Source: Cytophagales bacterium (GTDB lineage Bacteria > Bacteroidota > Bacteroidia > Cytophagales > Thermoflexibacteraceae). From it: a stretch of DNA of 64,000 nucleotides. Location: assembly GCA_013299115.1 (NCBI GenBank), contig JAAFKA010000017.1, forward strand, positions 1 to 64,000, in the 5' to 3' direction. A model generated the notes under the pieces. The model saw only the letters and a program-made list of their open reading frames with translations, was not told the DNA's origin and ran no database searches. Each line of letters begins with the position of its first letter. The stretch's first letter is position 1. The translations under genes were made by a program, and so were the position numbers. Positions 1 through 8,824 of the stretch are shown here, in pieces.

Positions 1-249
1 ATAATTGTAATCTGCCCAATTCAATTTGTCTGCTATCCACAATCCTTCAAACAATTCTTTTTTGCCCTGAAACAAATATTTCAGTGTACTCAATAGCAAA
101 GATTTCCCAAAACGGCGAGGGTGAGAGTAGAAGTAGCAATGATATTGCAATAAATCATAAATCAATGCTGTTTTGTCCACGTAGGTACACTTTTCTGTAC
201 GCAGTTTGGCAAAATCTTGAATACCGAGAGAATATTTAATAGGCTGCAT
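1..249 (-). CDS. AAA-ATPase-like / PD-(D/E)XK nuclease protein, copy 1 (partial, N-terminus only)
   Basis: First 83 codons of a third copy of the tandemly repeated gene described at 281-1819; the rest lies left of the window. The start ATG at 247-249 lies 31 bases after the stop codon of copy 2, exactly as copy 2 starts 31 bases after copy 3. The sequence is mosaic: bases 1 to about 120 match copy 3 (3141-3260), whereas about 125-290 match copy 2 (1695-1860). The Walker A-like stretch SHPRRFGKS is encoded here. Function is as for the other copies: predicted ATP-binding protein with a C-terminal nuclease-fold domain. Confidence 0.8.
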   Translation of the reverse strand, partial: MQPIKYSLGIQDFAKLRTEKCTYVDKTALIYDLLQYHCYFYSHPRRFGKSLLLSTLKYLFQGKKELFEGLWIADKLNWADYNY

Positions 250-280
250 CTGAGTTAAATTTAAGGCAAAGTTACAATTT

Positions 281-1819
281 TTATTTCCATTTTTCCACTT
301 CATACTCCCCAATAGTTTTGTCTTTGCACACAGCCCCAATCAAGAAAACTGCCTTGCTTGTGCCTTCATACTGTTGGTAATATTTTTGGTCGTGGATTTG
401 CTGCATTGCTTCTTTCAATGTACCATTAACTTTAAATTCTAAGATAAAAATGCTGTCTTGCGTTTCCACTACTACGTCAATTCTGCCTTCGCTGACGCTG
501 GGTTCTGCCTGCGTATAGTAGCCCATGAGCCTGAAAGTCAAGAAGATAATGGCGTGGTAATATTTTTCTTTATGGGCATCAAAAATTTGATAGGGAATAG
601 CCCCAAACAAGCCATTCATTAGCTTAAAAAGTTGGGCAAAGTTGTGTTGTTTGATTGCCTCATACAATTCTCTTACCAGTGGTTTCACACTTTGGCGGTG
701 GCTATATTTCCGCAACAAGTGCAAAGTCATCGAATCTCGTACCTCTTGATTAGGGTAAGTCAATTCATAGACATCACCATCTTTGTCTTTAATCGTGAGA
801 TAACCTGTTTGAAAAAGTAAGGTAACATCATTAACTTCTTCTATCTGAAAACTGAGTAATAAATCTACTTCAGCATAAATTTTTTCAATATTATATTTCC
901 ATTCTTGGCTCAATAATTCTACCAAAAACGTAGGCGTGCCTGTTTCAAACCAATAGTTACGAAATTCGGCATACTTCAAAAATGTTAAAAGAGAAGTTGG
1001 GTTATAGACTTTATCTATTCCATTCCACGAATAGCCGTTGTACCAGAGTCGCATTTTGGCATACAAAGCCTCGTAAGTTAGTCCTTTTTTTTGTGCAATT
1101 TGTTCCAGTCGTTGCCCAAAATAATGGACAATTTCCTCATCTGTATAGCCTAACAAAGTGGCAAATTCACTTTGCAAAGTAATATCCTCTAATTGATTGA
1201 GGTCAGAAAACAACGACACTTTGCTAAACTTTGCTACGCCTGTGATAAAAACAAATTTCAGATAAGGGTCAAGTTCTTTTAAAGGCGAATAAAAACTACG
1301 CAACCATTGTTTGTTTTCTTGCACAATAGCCAATTGGTCGTTGCCCAAATATTCGTTGATGGGTTTGTCATATTCGTCCACCAAAAATACCACTTTTTGT
1401 TGGTGCTTGTCGTGTAATTTTTGCACCAATTCGGTAACTCTATCCGAAATGCTATCTTTGGTTAGTATAATGCCATGTTCTGCTGCTTGTTGTTGCAATT
1501 TGCTATGAATATCTTTTTGCAGCCCAATTTCTTTGAAACCTCCCTGAATAAAACTAAAATGCAGCACAGGATAATTATAGTCTGCCCAATTCAATTTATC
1601 TGCTATCCACAACCCTTCAAATAACTCCTTTTTACCCTGAAACAAATATTTGAGGGTACTCAATAGCAAAGACTTCCCAAAACGGCGAGGGTGAGAGTAG
1701 AAGTAGCAATGATATTGCAATAAATCATAAATCAATGCTGTTTTGTCCACGTAGGTACACTTTTCTGTACGCAGTTTGGCAAAATCTTGAATACCGAGAG
1801 AATATTTAATAGGCTGCAT
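281..1819 (-). CDS. AAA-ATPase-like / PD-(D/E)XK nuclease superfamily protein, copy 2
   Basis: 512-residue protein with the architecture of Bacteroidota and Clostridia proteins annotated as AAA-ATPase-like plus DUF1703/PD-(D/E)XK. The N-terminal half has a P-loop-like RRFGKS near residue 50 and a Walker B-like VVFLVDEYDKP. The C-terminal region has a nuclease-like signature EGRID followed thirteen residues later by E-F-K, as in DNA-cleaving PD-(D/E)XK folds. I chose the start at 1819 (MQPIKYSLG), which matches the start of copy 3, rather than an upstream extension that would overlap the end of copy 3. The 31-base gap to copy 3 suggests co-transcription. The family is often multicopy; its biological role is unproven, with mobile-element or defence roles only inferred. 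Confidence 0.85.
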   Translation of the reverse strand: MQPIKYSLGIQDFAKLRTEKCTYVDKTALIYDLLQYHCYFYSHPRRFGKSLLLSTLKYLFQGKKELFEGLWIADKLNWADYNYPVLHFSFIQGGFKEIGLQKDIHSKLQQQAAEHGIILTKDSISDRVTELVQKLHDKHQQKVVFLVDEYDKPINEYLGNDQLAIVQENKQWLRSFYSPLKELDPYLKFVFITGVAKFSKVSLFSDLNQLEDITLQSEFATLLGYTDEEIVHYFGQRLEQIAQKKGLTYEALYAKMRLWYNGYSWNGIDKVYNPTSLLTFLKYAEFRNYWFETGTPTFLVELLSQEWKYNIEKIYAEVDLLLSFQIEEVNDVTLLFQTGYLTIKDKDGDVYELTYPNQEVRDSMTLHLLRKYSHRQSVKPLVRELYEAIKQHNFAQLFKLMNGLFGAIPYQIFDAHKEKYYHAIIFLTFRLMGYYTQAEPSVSEGRIDVVVETQDSIFILEFKVNGTLKEAMQQIHDQKYYQQYEGTSKAVFLIGAVCKDKTIGEYEVEKWK

Positions 1820-1850
1820 CTGAGTTAAATTTAAGGCAAAGTTACAATTT

Positions 1851-3392
1851 TTATTTCCATTTTTCCACTTCATACTCCCCAATAGTTTTGTCTTTGCACA
1901 CAGCCCCAATCAAGAAAACTGCCTTGCTTGTGCCTTCATACTGTTGGTAATATTTTTGGTCGTGGATTTGCTGCATTGCTTCTTTCAATGTACCATTAAC
2001 TTTAAATTCTAAGATAAAAATGCTGTCTTGCGTTTCCACTACTACGTCAATTCTGCCTTCGCTGACGCTGGGTTCTGCCTGCGTATAGTAGCCCATGAGC
2101 CTGAAAGTCAAGAAGATAATGGCGTGGTAATATTTTTCTTTATGGGCATCAAAAATTTGATAGGGAATAGCCCCAAACAAGCCATTCATTAGCTTAAAAA
2201 GTTGGGCAAAGTTGTGTTGTTTGATTGCCTCATACAATTCTCTTACCAGTGGTTTCACACTTTGGCGGTGGCTATATTTCCGCAACAAGTGCAAAGTCAT
2301 CGAATCTCGTACCTCTTGATTAGGGTAAGTCAATTCATAGACATCACCATCTTTGTCTTTAATCGTGAGATAACCTGTTTGAAAAAGTAAGGTAACATCA
2401 TTAACTTCTTCTATCTGAAAACTGAGTAATAAATCTACTTCAGCATAAATTTTTTCAATATTATATTTCCATTCTTGGCTCAATAATTCTACCAAAAACG
2501 TAGGCGTGCCTGTTTCAAACCAATAGTTACGAAATTCGGCATACTTCAAAAATGTTAAAAGAGAAGTTGGGTTATAGACTTTATCTATTCCATTCCACGA
2601 ATAGCCGTTGTACCAGAGTCGCATTTTGGCATACAAAGCCTCGTAAGTTAGTCCTTTTTTTTGTGCAATTTGTTCCAGTCGTTGCCCAAAATAATGGACA
2701 ATTTCCTCATCTGTATAGCCTAACAAAGTGGCAAATTCACTTTGCAAAGTAATATCCTCTAATTGATTGAGGTCAGAAAACAACGACACTTTGCTAAACT
2801 TTGCTACGCCTGTGATAAAAACAAATTTCAGATAAGGGTCAAGTTCTTTTAAAGGCGAATAAAAACTACGCAACCATTGTTTGTTTTCTTGCACAATAGC
2901 CAATTGGTCGTTGCCCAAATATTCGTTGATGGGTTTGTCGTATTCGTCCACCAAAAATACTACTTTTTGTTGGTGTTTGTCATGTAATTTTTTTACCAAT
3001 TCGGTAATTTTACTCGAAATACTGTTTTCAGTTAATACAATGCCATGTTCATTGGCTTGTTCTTGCAATTTGCTATGAATATCACTTTGCAATCCAACTT
3101 CTTTGAAACCTCCCTGAATAAAACTAAAATGCAGCACAGGATAATTGTAATCTGCCCAATTCAATTTGTCTGCTATCCACAATCCTTCAAACAATTCTTT
3201 TTTGCCCTGAAACAAATATTTCAGTGTACTCAATAGCAAAGATTTCCCAAAACGGCGAGGGTGAGAATAGAAGTAAGTTTTTCCCTCTAAAAGTTGATAA
3301 ATCAAGGCAGTTTTGTCCACATAAGTACAGTTTCTTGTGCGGAGTTCCTGAAAATCTTGGATACCGAGAGGATATTTGATAGGGTGTGCCAT
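1851..3392 (-). CDS. AAA-ATPase-like / PD-(D/E)XK nuclease superfamily protein, copy 3
   Basis: 513 residues, first gene of the array in transcription order. P-loop-like SHPRRFGKS (Lys50-Ser51), Walker B-like FLVDEYDKP, and C-terminal nuclease-fold residues Asp449 in EGRID and Glu462-x-Lys464 in LEFK are all present, so nothing obvious is broken. The first 50 residues differ from copies 1 and 2 (RTRNCTYVDK against RTEKCTYVDK; LLEGKTYFY against LLQYHCYFY), as does a patch around residues 130-160. The C-terminal 370 or so residues are identical to copy 2. Its upstream neighbour murG runs in the same direction and ends 57 bases away, with no obvious terminator between. Confidence 0.87.
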   Translation of the reverse strand: MAHPIKYPLGIQDFQELRTRNCTYVDKTALIYQLLEGKTYFYSHPRRFGKSLLLSTLKYLFQGKKELFEGLWIADKLNWADYNYPVLHFSFIQGGFKEVGLQSDIHSKLQEQANEHGIVLTENSISSKITELVKKLHDKHQQKVVFLVDEYDKPINEYLGNDQLAIVQENKQWLRSFYSPLKELDPYLKFVFITGVAKFSKVSLFSDLNQLEDITLQSEFATLLGYTDEEIVHYFGQRLEQIAQKKGLTYEALYAKMRLWYNGYSWNGIDKVYNPTSLLTFLKYAEFRNYWFETGTPTFLVELLSQEWKYNIEKIYAEVDLLLSFQIEEVNDVTLLFQTGYLTIKDKDGDVYELTYPNQEVRDSMTLHLLRKYSHRQSVKPLVRELYEAIKQHNFAQLFKLMNGLFGAIPYQIFDAHKEKYYHAIIFLTFRLMGYYTQAEPSVSEGRIDVVVETQDSIFILEFKVNGTLKEAMQQIHDQKYYQQYEGTSKAVFLIGAVCKDKTIGEYEVEKWK

Positions 3393-3449
3393 ACGTTTTA
3401 TTTATCTTTTGGCAAATATACAACTTCTGAATAAAACTTGCAACAGCCC

Positions 3450-4550
3450 TTATTTTACCAATTTCATCACTTCTTGGGCTATTTGTTCGGCTGCTTGTGG
3501 TTTAGCAAAAGTTTGGATATGGGTAGCTAAGGTTTGTTGCAACGAATGGTTTGTCAATAAGTTAGTTAAATTTTGCAGAAGCAGATTTTTCACTTCGCTG
3601 TCTTTTATCAACAGGGCACCTTGTTTATTGACATAACTCAACGCATTTTTGGTTTGGTGGTCTTCGGCTGCGTAGGGAAAGGGAACTAAAATGCTCGGCT
3701 TGCCCGCCAACGCCAATTCGGAAAGAGCCAAAGCCCCTGCACGTGAAACCACTACATCTGCTAAACTATATGCAAATTGCATTTCGTAAATAAAATCTTT
3801 GACTACTAAATTTGGATTGGTAAGTAAATGATTGGCTTGCAAGGTTTGCGATATTCTTGCAAAATCTGTACTTCCTGTTTGCCAAACTACCTGAAAATCA
3901 AGAGCTAACAACGCTGCTACACTTGTCAGCATGGCTTCATTGATACTTCTTGCCCCTAAACTTCCACCTACTACTAATACTGTTTTTTTGTTGGCTTGCA
4001 AACCAAAAAATGCACAAGCATGTGCTTTGAGGTGGGCTATTTGCAATAAATCTTTGCGAACAGGATTACCCGTATAAACCAATTTGGAGGCTGGAAAATA
4101 AGTAGCCATATCGGGGTAAGCTACGCAAATGGTATCCACAAATTTTGACAACCATTTGTTAGTCAAACCTGCATAGCTATTTTGCTCTTGTATCAAAGTA
4201 GGAACTCCTTGTAAAACAGCCATTTGCATTAAAGCCCCACTTGCATAGCCACCCACACCCACGCACACATGAGGCTTAAAAGCTGCAATTAACTGCTTTG
4301 CTTGCCACAAACTTGCTGCCAAACGGAAGGGAAATTTCAGGTTTTCTATGCTCAAATTTCGTTGCAAACCTCTGATGGGCAAGCCAACAATCTCAAAACC
4401 TGCTTTGGGTACTTTTTCCATTTCCATTTTGCCTGCTGCCCCCACAAACAAAATTTCTGTCGATGAGTCTATGCTTTGCAGAGTTTGTGCTATGGCAATG
4501 GCGGGATAAATATGCCCACCTGTGCCGCCACCACTGATGATGATTTTCAC
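3450..4550 (-). CDS. murG: UDP-N-acetylglucosamine--undecaprenyl-pyrophosphoryl-muramoyl-pentapeptide transferase
   Basis: MurG adds GlcNAc to lipid I to make lipid II on the inner face of the cytoplasmic membrane, the last cytosolic step of peptidoglycan precursor synthesis. At 366 residues it has the usual length. The N-terminal GGGTGGHIYPA is the MurG glycine-rich loop; mid-protein VVGGSLGARSINE and the C-terminal SRAGALALSELALAGKPS with PYAAEDHQ form the UDP-GlcNAc site of GT-B glycosyltransferases. The gene usually sits in the mra/dcw cluster beside ftsW and murC; here neither is adjacent. It is followed by the tandem nuclease array and preceded by a ceramidase-like gene. Confidence 0.97.
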   Translation of the reverse strand: MKIIISGGGTGGHIYPAIAIAQTLQSIDSSTEILFVGAAGKMEMEKVPKAGFEIVGLPIRGLQRNLSIENLKFPFRLAASLWQAKQLIAAFKPHVCVGVGGYASGALMQMAVLQGVPTLIQEQNSYAGLTNKWLSKFVDTICVAYPDMATYFPASKLVYTGNPVRKDLLQIAHLKAHACAFFGLQANKKTVLVVGGSLGARSINEAMLTSVAALLALDFQVVWQTGSTDFARISQTLQANHLLTNPNLVVKDFIYEMQFAYSLADVVVSRAGALALSELALAGKPSILVPFPYAAEDHQTKNALSYVNKQGALLIKDSEVKNLLLQNLTNLLTNHSLQQTLATHIQTFAKPQAAEQIAQEVMKLVK

Positions 4551-4653
4551 AAAATTAGTTTTTAGTGCTTAATTCTAAATTCTTATTTGTTAGTTGTCAT
4601 AATATTTAGTTAAACCAAATTCACAACTAACAACTTACAACCAACAACTAAGC

Positions 4654-5445
4654 CTACCTTTCTCCTAACCTACTTCCATCTTGATTTTGGTCAGGCGTTG
4701 TTTGGTCGTTTTCGTGTGTGCCGTTGGGTTTGTTTTCAAAATCGTCTTCTTCGGGTAACTCCACCTCTTGCGTAACCGAAAATAAGTACAAAAACATAAG
4801 ATGGCAAGCCAAAGCCCCAAAGGTATGCCAAAGCCAATGCGTACCCATAGGCAGAAAAGGAGTTTCCCAAAAATCTGCTATTCGGCAAAACAGGGCTGCT
4901 GCAAAGCTGGCAACCGCCAAAATCACGTAGTAATAGTATCTAAAATTTGTACGCCACATCCACAAAAAAGTGGGCAGGAGAATAGACAAAGCCAATAATG
5001 CGTAAGAAACATTGGTAGCTGTGCCTTCGGGCAAGAATTTAAAAGCAAGAAACTGGGCTGAAACAAAGACAAATGCAGCCGTTAATAAAGACCTTTTTTT
5101 GGGGAAAGCCTTGAAAGTGAAGTAGATACCTGCCGAGATGCAAAGAAGCAAAATAGGCAAGTAATCCATTATCAAAAAATAGTGTGAAGACCGAAAAGCA
5201 TGATACAAAGTGCCACCCACGCCGCCAATAGCCAAAATGGGCAAACTGTAACGCAAAAAAGAGTTGCGTTTTCTGGATTTGTGAATTTTGCTGTACCAAT
5301 ACAACACAATGCCCAGAAAAAAGGCAGCCGACACTGCATTCCAAGGCTCTACAATAAAACGGCTCAAATCTGTTTCTGAATAAACAGGACCTCCATCGGG
5401 CAGTCGCAGCACCTGCAACAAAATATCAATCAACGGCAACAGCAT
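4654..5445 (-). CDS. CREST-superfamily (alkaline ceramidase-like) membrane hydrolase
   Basis: 263-residue protein with about seven hydrophobic segments. The conserved polar residues match the alkaline ceramidase/PAQR (CREST) superfamily of metal-dependent membrane hydrolases: His82 and Asp94 in YHAF...IMDY, and His203, His207, His215 in a C-terminal helix (HWLWH...CH), after Asp191. In eukaryotes these enzymes cleave the amide bond of ceramides. Bacteroidota make sphingolipids and sulfonolipids, and a serine-palmitoyltransferase-like gene lies at 38566, so a role in their turnover is plausible, but the substrate is inferred. The C-terminal tail is hydrophilic and rich in Asn, Asp and Gln. Confidence 0.75.
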   Translation of the reverse strand: MLLPLIDILLQVLRLPDGGPVYSETDLSRFIVEPWNAVSAAFFLGIVLYWYSKIHKSRKRNSFLRYSLPILAIGGVGGTLYHAFRSSHYFLIMDYLPILLLCISAGIYFTFKAFPKKRSLLTAAFVFVSAQFLAFKFLPEGTATNVSYALLALSILLPTFLWMWRTNFRYYYYVILAVASFAAALFCRIADFWETPFLPMGTHWLWHTFGALACHLMFLYLFSVTQEVELPEEDDFENKPNGTHENDQTTPDQNQDGSRLGER

Positions 5446-5483
5446 GAAAAGTGAATTAAGTAATTTGCAAAACTACAAAATTA

Positions 5484-5906
5484 TTATTGAATAGAAAAAT
5501 TTACAGCCTGTTTTAATTCCTCATTCAAATACACATCACAACGGTAGCTGCCCTTAAACCAAGGACGGGCTAAGGAAAACGGAAAATCTAAGGTGGTATT
5601 TAATGAGTCGGTGGGTTGGTCTAAGGTGCGTACTTCAAAGTTTTCGTAGCCCTCTGCATTAACGGCAATCAGCGTAATTTTGACCTTCGAGCCAGCCTGT
5701 TTTTTGTTGAGGTTTACGCCACAATGAAAAGTTTGGTTGTCGGCAGCAATATTTTGGGTTTCATCACCCATTTTGCCATTGTTGTCTTTGGCTATAAATG
5801 CTTTGGTTATGTGCAAAGGCTCATTGGCTATATTTTTATCAGACGTACAAGCCACAAACAAAAGATGGGCTATGACTACAAAGAAGGTAAAACGAAAAAA
5901 GGACAT
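5484..5906 (-). CDS. Putative lipoprotein of unknown function
   Basis: 140 residues with a signal peptide ending in a lipobox-like LLFVAC (Cys20), so probably lipid-anchored. The mature part is polar and beta-rich with no motif I recognise; the C-terminal half (GSYRCDVYLNEELKQ) resembles the immunoglobulin-like beta sandwiches common in Bacteroidota lipoproteins. It precedes the ceramidase-like gene with a 38-base gap in the same direction and may be co-transcribed with it. Function unknown. Confidence 0.75.
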   Translation of the reverse strand: MSFFRFTFFVVIAHLLFVACTSDKNIANEPLHITKAFIAKDNNGKMGDETQNIAADNQTFHCGVNLNKKQAGSKVKITLIAVNAEGYENFEVRTLDQPTDSLNTTLDFPFSLARPWFKGSYRCDVYLNEELKQAVNFSIQ

Positions 5907-5965
5907 GATAATTTTTAATGCTTAGTTTTTAATGTTTAATTTTTAAAGAATGTAAGTTGTTGAAA

Positions 5966-6140
5966 ATGTAACATACGTTATAGCTGTGTTTTCGGTTGTT
6001 ACAACCGAAAGTAAAGCAAGTGTTTCTTTGTGCTTTCGGTTTCTCAAAACCGAAAGTAAGACTTTGGGATTTGAGAATCCCAAAGCACCTTTTATCTAAA
6101 ATACTCCTCCAATTACCTGTGTGGGTTGAAACCCACACTA
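5966..6140. repeat. Cluster of short palindromic repeats (families F, E, E, E, A)
   Basis: Between the lipoprotein gene and mtaB lie a family F element (5966-5988, variant of ACATACGCTTTAGCGTGTG), three family E hairpins (5989-6012, 6031-6057, 6061-6088; type CTTTCGGTT..AACCGAAAG with covarying stems) and a family A palindrome GTGTGGGTTGAAACCCACAC at 6119-6138. The stem sequences differ between copies while pairing is kept, which indicates conserved structure rather than conserved sequence. The last palindrome overlaps the mtaB coding end. Confidence 0.8.
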
Positions 6141-7447
6141 CTCATTAATTCTGCTTCTGCTGCTTGCATTATGCCATTGGCATCTATGCCTGTTAGTTGT
6201 ACTTTTTTGAGTTCGTTGATGAGCAAAGGGTCATATTTTACCCCAACTCTGATATAATTTTCGGTAAATCCGAAAAGTTGCCCATTTTCTACATCATTTT
6301 CAAACAAAACTGTTGCCTCGTTGCCTACGTGCTGTTCGTAGAAATACCTGCGTTTTTTCTCCGACAAACTATGCAACATTTTCGACCTATCACTCCGTAA
6401 CGCCAACGGCACTGCATTGGGCATTTGGGCTGCGGGTGTATTTGCTCTTTCAGAATAAGTAAAAACGTGCAAATAAGAAATGTCTATTTCGTTCAAGAAA
6501 TTGTAAGAATCCAAAAAGTCGGTTTCGGTTTCGTCTGGAAAACCTACAATCACATCTACACCTATGCAACAGTGGGGCATCAAAGTTTTGATTTTTTGCA
6601 CCCTTTCTGCATACAATTCACGTTGGTAGCGGCGGTACATGAGCCTTAAAATTCGGTTGCTGCCCGACTGTAAAGGAATGTGAAAGTGCGGAACAAATTT
6701 TTTGGATTGGGCTACAAATTCTATGATTTCATCTGTCAATAGGTTGGGTTCAATAGACGAAACTCTGAATCTGTCTATTCCCTCCACTTCGTCTAATTCT
6801 CGCAACAAATCTATGAAACGGTATTTTCTTTTGCCCTCTATGATGCCATAATCTCCTGTGTTTACGCCTGCAATCACAATTTCACGAATGTCGGTTTGGG
6901 CAATTTCTCTTGCCGTTTTCAATATATTTTCAGGTGTATCACTTCGACTTGTTCCTCTTGCTAAGGGAATGGTACAAAAAGAACAGTTGTAATTGCAGCC
7001 GTCTTGCACCTTCAAAAAACTGCGAGTTCGGTCGCCGTAAGAGTAAGAATGATGAAATTTTGTAGTTTGGTCTATTTCAGAAGCAAAAACTTGGGCAGTG
7101 GCAGGTCTTACAAAACCGTCTAAGAGGTCTGTAAGCATAAATTTTTCGGCAGCACCCAAAACCGCATCTACGCCCTCTATTTCAGCTATTTCTTTCGGTT
7201 TTAGTTGGGCATAGCAACCAATGATGGCAATATAGGCGTTGGGCGAAACTTTGCGTGCCTCTTTTACCAACTTTTTGCACTTTTTGTCGGCATTTTCTGT
7301 AACCGAACAAGTATTGATAATAAAAATATCGGGCGTATCTGTAAACTCTACTTTTTGATAGCCTTTTTGCTCAAACTGTCGGCTGATGGTAGAGGTTTCT
7401 GAGTAGTTTAACTTGCAACCCAAGGTATAAAATGCAACTTTTTTCAT
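6113..7447 (-). CDS. mtaB: tRNA (N6-threonylcarbamoyladenosine(37)-C2)-methylthiotransferase
   Basis: MtaB converts t6A37 to ms2t6A37 in ANN-decoding tRNAs using two [4Fe-4S] clusters. Cys11, Cys47 and Cys78 in the N-terminal UPF0004 domain (TLGCK, NTCSV, IGCYA) hold the auxiliary cluster; CNYNCSFC (Cys151, Cys155, Cys158) is the radical-SAM site; a TRAM-like domain follows near the C-terminus. The 444 residues fit the MtaB subgroup. The last nine codons (SSVGFNPHR) are encoded by a family A palindrome at 6119-6138, so the natural C-terminus has probably been replaced or extended by a repeat. A -7 box (TATCTTTG, 7468-7475 on this strand) lies 21 bases upstream of the start. Confidence 0.95.
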   Translation of the reverse strand: MKKVAFYTLGCKLNYSETSTISRQFEQKGYQKVEFTDTPDIFIINTCSVTENADKKCKKLVKEARKVSPNAYIAIIGCYAQLKPKEIAEIEGVDAVLGAAEKFMLTDLLDGFVRPATAQVFASEIDQTTKFHHSYSYGDRTRSFLKVQDGCNYNCSFCTIPLARGTSRSDTPENILKTAREIAQTDIREIVIAGVNTGDYGIIEGKRKYRFIDLLRELDEVEGIDRFRVSSIEPNLLTDEIIEFVAQSKKFVPHFHIPLQSGSNRILRLMYRRYQRELYAERVQKIKTLMPHCCIGVDVIVGFPDETETDFLDSYNFLNEIDISYLHVFTYSERANTPAAQMPNAVPLALRSDRSKMLHSLSEKKRRYFYEQHVGNEATVLFENDVENGQLFGFTENYIRVGVKYDPLLINELKKVQLTGIDANGIMQAAEAELMSSVGFNPHR

Positions 7448-7467
7448 CTCTCACAAAATAATGGTTG

Positions 7468-7475
7468 CAAAGATA
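7468..7475 (-). promoter_or_regulatory. Bacteroidota -7 box upstream of mtaB
   Basis: Reads TATCTTTG on the minus strand, a perfect TAnnTTTG. No well-spaced TTG is seen upstream, so only the -7 element is claimed. Confidence 0.5.
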
Positions 7476-7596
7476 CAATGCTTACAATTCAATTCTTAGT
7501 TTTTAGGGCTTAATTTTTTTAGGAATTTAGTTAGTTTAAGTCCACATGAGAATTAAAAGCCTCTACTTTCGGAGGTAACAGTTGTTCCGTTTAAAA

Positions 7597-8403
7597 TTAA
7601 ATGTTAATATCGTCAGTCAAAGTTTTGGCACTTCCTCGCATGATGCCTTTTTTGGATTGGCGAATGAACTCTATGATTTCGTCCCTTTCGGCAGAGGTTG
7701 GTAGCTCGGCTTCTATGGCACGCAAGGCGTCACTGGTGTTGAGGCTGTTCATATAGATATAACGATAAATTTCTTGCAACTCACCTATTTTGTCAGCAGT
7801 AAACCCTCGTCTTCGTAAACCAATTAGGTTTAAACCACTATATGCAATAGGTTCGTGGGCTGCTCTCGTGTAAGGTGGCACGTCTTTGCGAACCAATGAG
7901 CCGCCAGCTACCATCGTATGCTTGCCTATGCGAACAAATTGCAAAATGGCACTGGTGCCACCAATTACCGCAAAATCGTCTATAATTACATGACCTGCCA
8001 ACTGTACAGAGTTTACCAAAATACAGCCGTTACCAATGACACAATCATGGGCAACGTGGACATAAGCCATTATCAAACAATTAGAGCCTATGACAGTACA
8101 GTTACGGTCAGAAGTTCCTTTGTTTATAGTCGCAAATTCGCGGATAACAGTATTGTCACCTATTTCAGTCGTTGTAATTTCACCTTTATATTTGAGGTCT
8201 TGTGGTATATTAGAAACTACTGCCCCCGAATGAATTTGACAGTTTTTTCCTATTCTTGCCCCATTGCAGATTACGGCATTGGGACCTATCCAAGTATTAT
8301 CACCAATCACTACATCAGCCTGAATCGTAACAAATGGTTCTATGCGGACATTGTTGCCAATCTTTGCATCAGGGTGTATGTAGGCTAAGGGCTGATTTAT
8401 CAT
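7597..8403 (-). CDS. lpxA: Acyl-[acyl-carrier-protein]--UDP-N-acetylglucosamine O-acyltransferase
   Basis: LpxA transfers 3-hydroxyacyl from ACP to UDP-GlcNAc, the first step of lipid A synthesis. The N-terminal two thirds is a left-handed parallel beta helix of hexapeptide repeats (IGNNVR, IGDNTW, IGKNCQ), with the catalytic His119 in VHVAHDC and the LpxA-specific PQDLKYKGE segment. The C-terminal helical domain begins at the GLNLIGLRRRGF stretch. 268 residues is slightly above the usual 255-265. Other lpx genes often cluster with it, but here it stands alone between mtaB and a 421-base intergenic region. Confidence 0.96.
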   Translation of the reverse strand: MINQPLAYIHPDAKIGNNVRIEPFVTIQADVVIGDNTWIGPNAVICNGARIGKNCQIHSGAVVSNIPQDLKYKGEITTTEIGDNTVIREFATINKGTSDRNCTVIGSNCLIMAYVHVAHDCVIGNGCILVNSVQLAGHVIIDDFAVIGGTSAILQFVRIGKHTMVAGGSLVRKDVPPYTRAAHEPIAYSGLNLIGLRRRGFTADKIGELQEIYRYIYMNSLNTSDALRAIEAELPTSAERDEIIEFIRQSKKGIMRGSAKTLTDDINI

Positions 8404-8755
8404 TTGCGTCTATTTTTGTGGTTTGCCAACCTTTGACAAATTTCGCACAAATTTATAGAAAAAATAAATATTCTATCAATTTTATGAAAAGATTATCTAA
8501 GCATTTGAAATAATAGAAAAAAAAGCTAAAATAGAGGTTATTACGATAATTTTTGTATAGAAAATTAACCCGTTGATTTTCAGCTAATTGACCTTGCACC
8601 CTGAAAGGTATGGTACAAATCGTAATAGCCTCTAATATTGAGAACGAAACAGAGGTTTAAGAAAAATACAATGGGTAACTGCTGTGTGGCTAACCATTTT
8701 GGTAGATTAGGTTTATAAATTTCATTAAAAATAAGGAAAAAAATAATAAAACACC
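8404..8755. other. Intergenic region with one MITE-like inverted repeat (8532-8634)
   Basis: No coding capacity seen. It contains 16-bp inverted ends TAGAGGTTATTACGAT (8532-8547) and ATCGTAATAGCCTCTA (8619-8634; one mismatch in the pairing) bounding a 103-bp segment whose interior includes a degenerate copy of the family B palindrome (CCCTGAAAGG). The rest is AT-rich sequence between divergent genes. Confidence 0.6.
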
Positions 8756-8784
8756 TTGTTTTTTTGTTTTATTTTATATTTTTG
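8756..8784 (+). promoter_or_regulatory. Bacteroidota-type promoter
   Basis: TTG (8756-8758), an 18-base spacer and TATTTTTG (8777-8784), matching TTG-N19-TAnnTTTG. It lies 40 bases upstream of the small membrane protein start at 8825 and follows an AT-rich tract. Confidence 0.7.
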
Positions 8785-8824
8785 CGAAGTTGTAATTTTT
8801 ATAAACCTTAAATCTTATTAATTT

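Larger units (their letters stand above)
1..3392. repeat. Tandem duplication, 1570-bp period, about 2.2 units
   Basis: Bases 1-1570, 1571-3140 and 3141-3392 align with a constant offset of 1570. By eye, about 242-1379 and 1812-2949 are identical over more than 1.1 kb, while 1380-1811 and 2950-3381 differ at many sites. Each unit carries one complete gene plus a 31-base spacer. The identical blocks suggest recent duplication or gene conversion, the diverged N-terminal blocks an older divergence. Confidence 0.92.

Noticed and set aside
7918-8388. 156-codon open frame on the plus strand opposite lpxA
   Set aside because: It is the antisense of a certain lpxA gene, with a Tyr/Val/Arg-rich composition produced by the hexapeptide codons.
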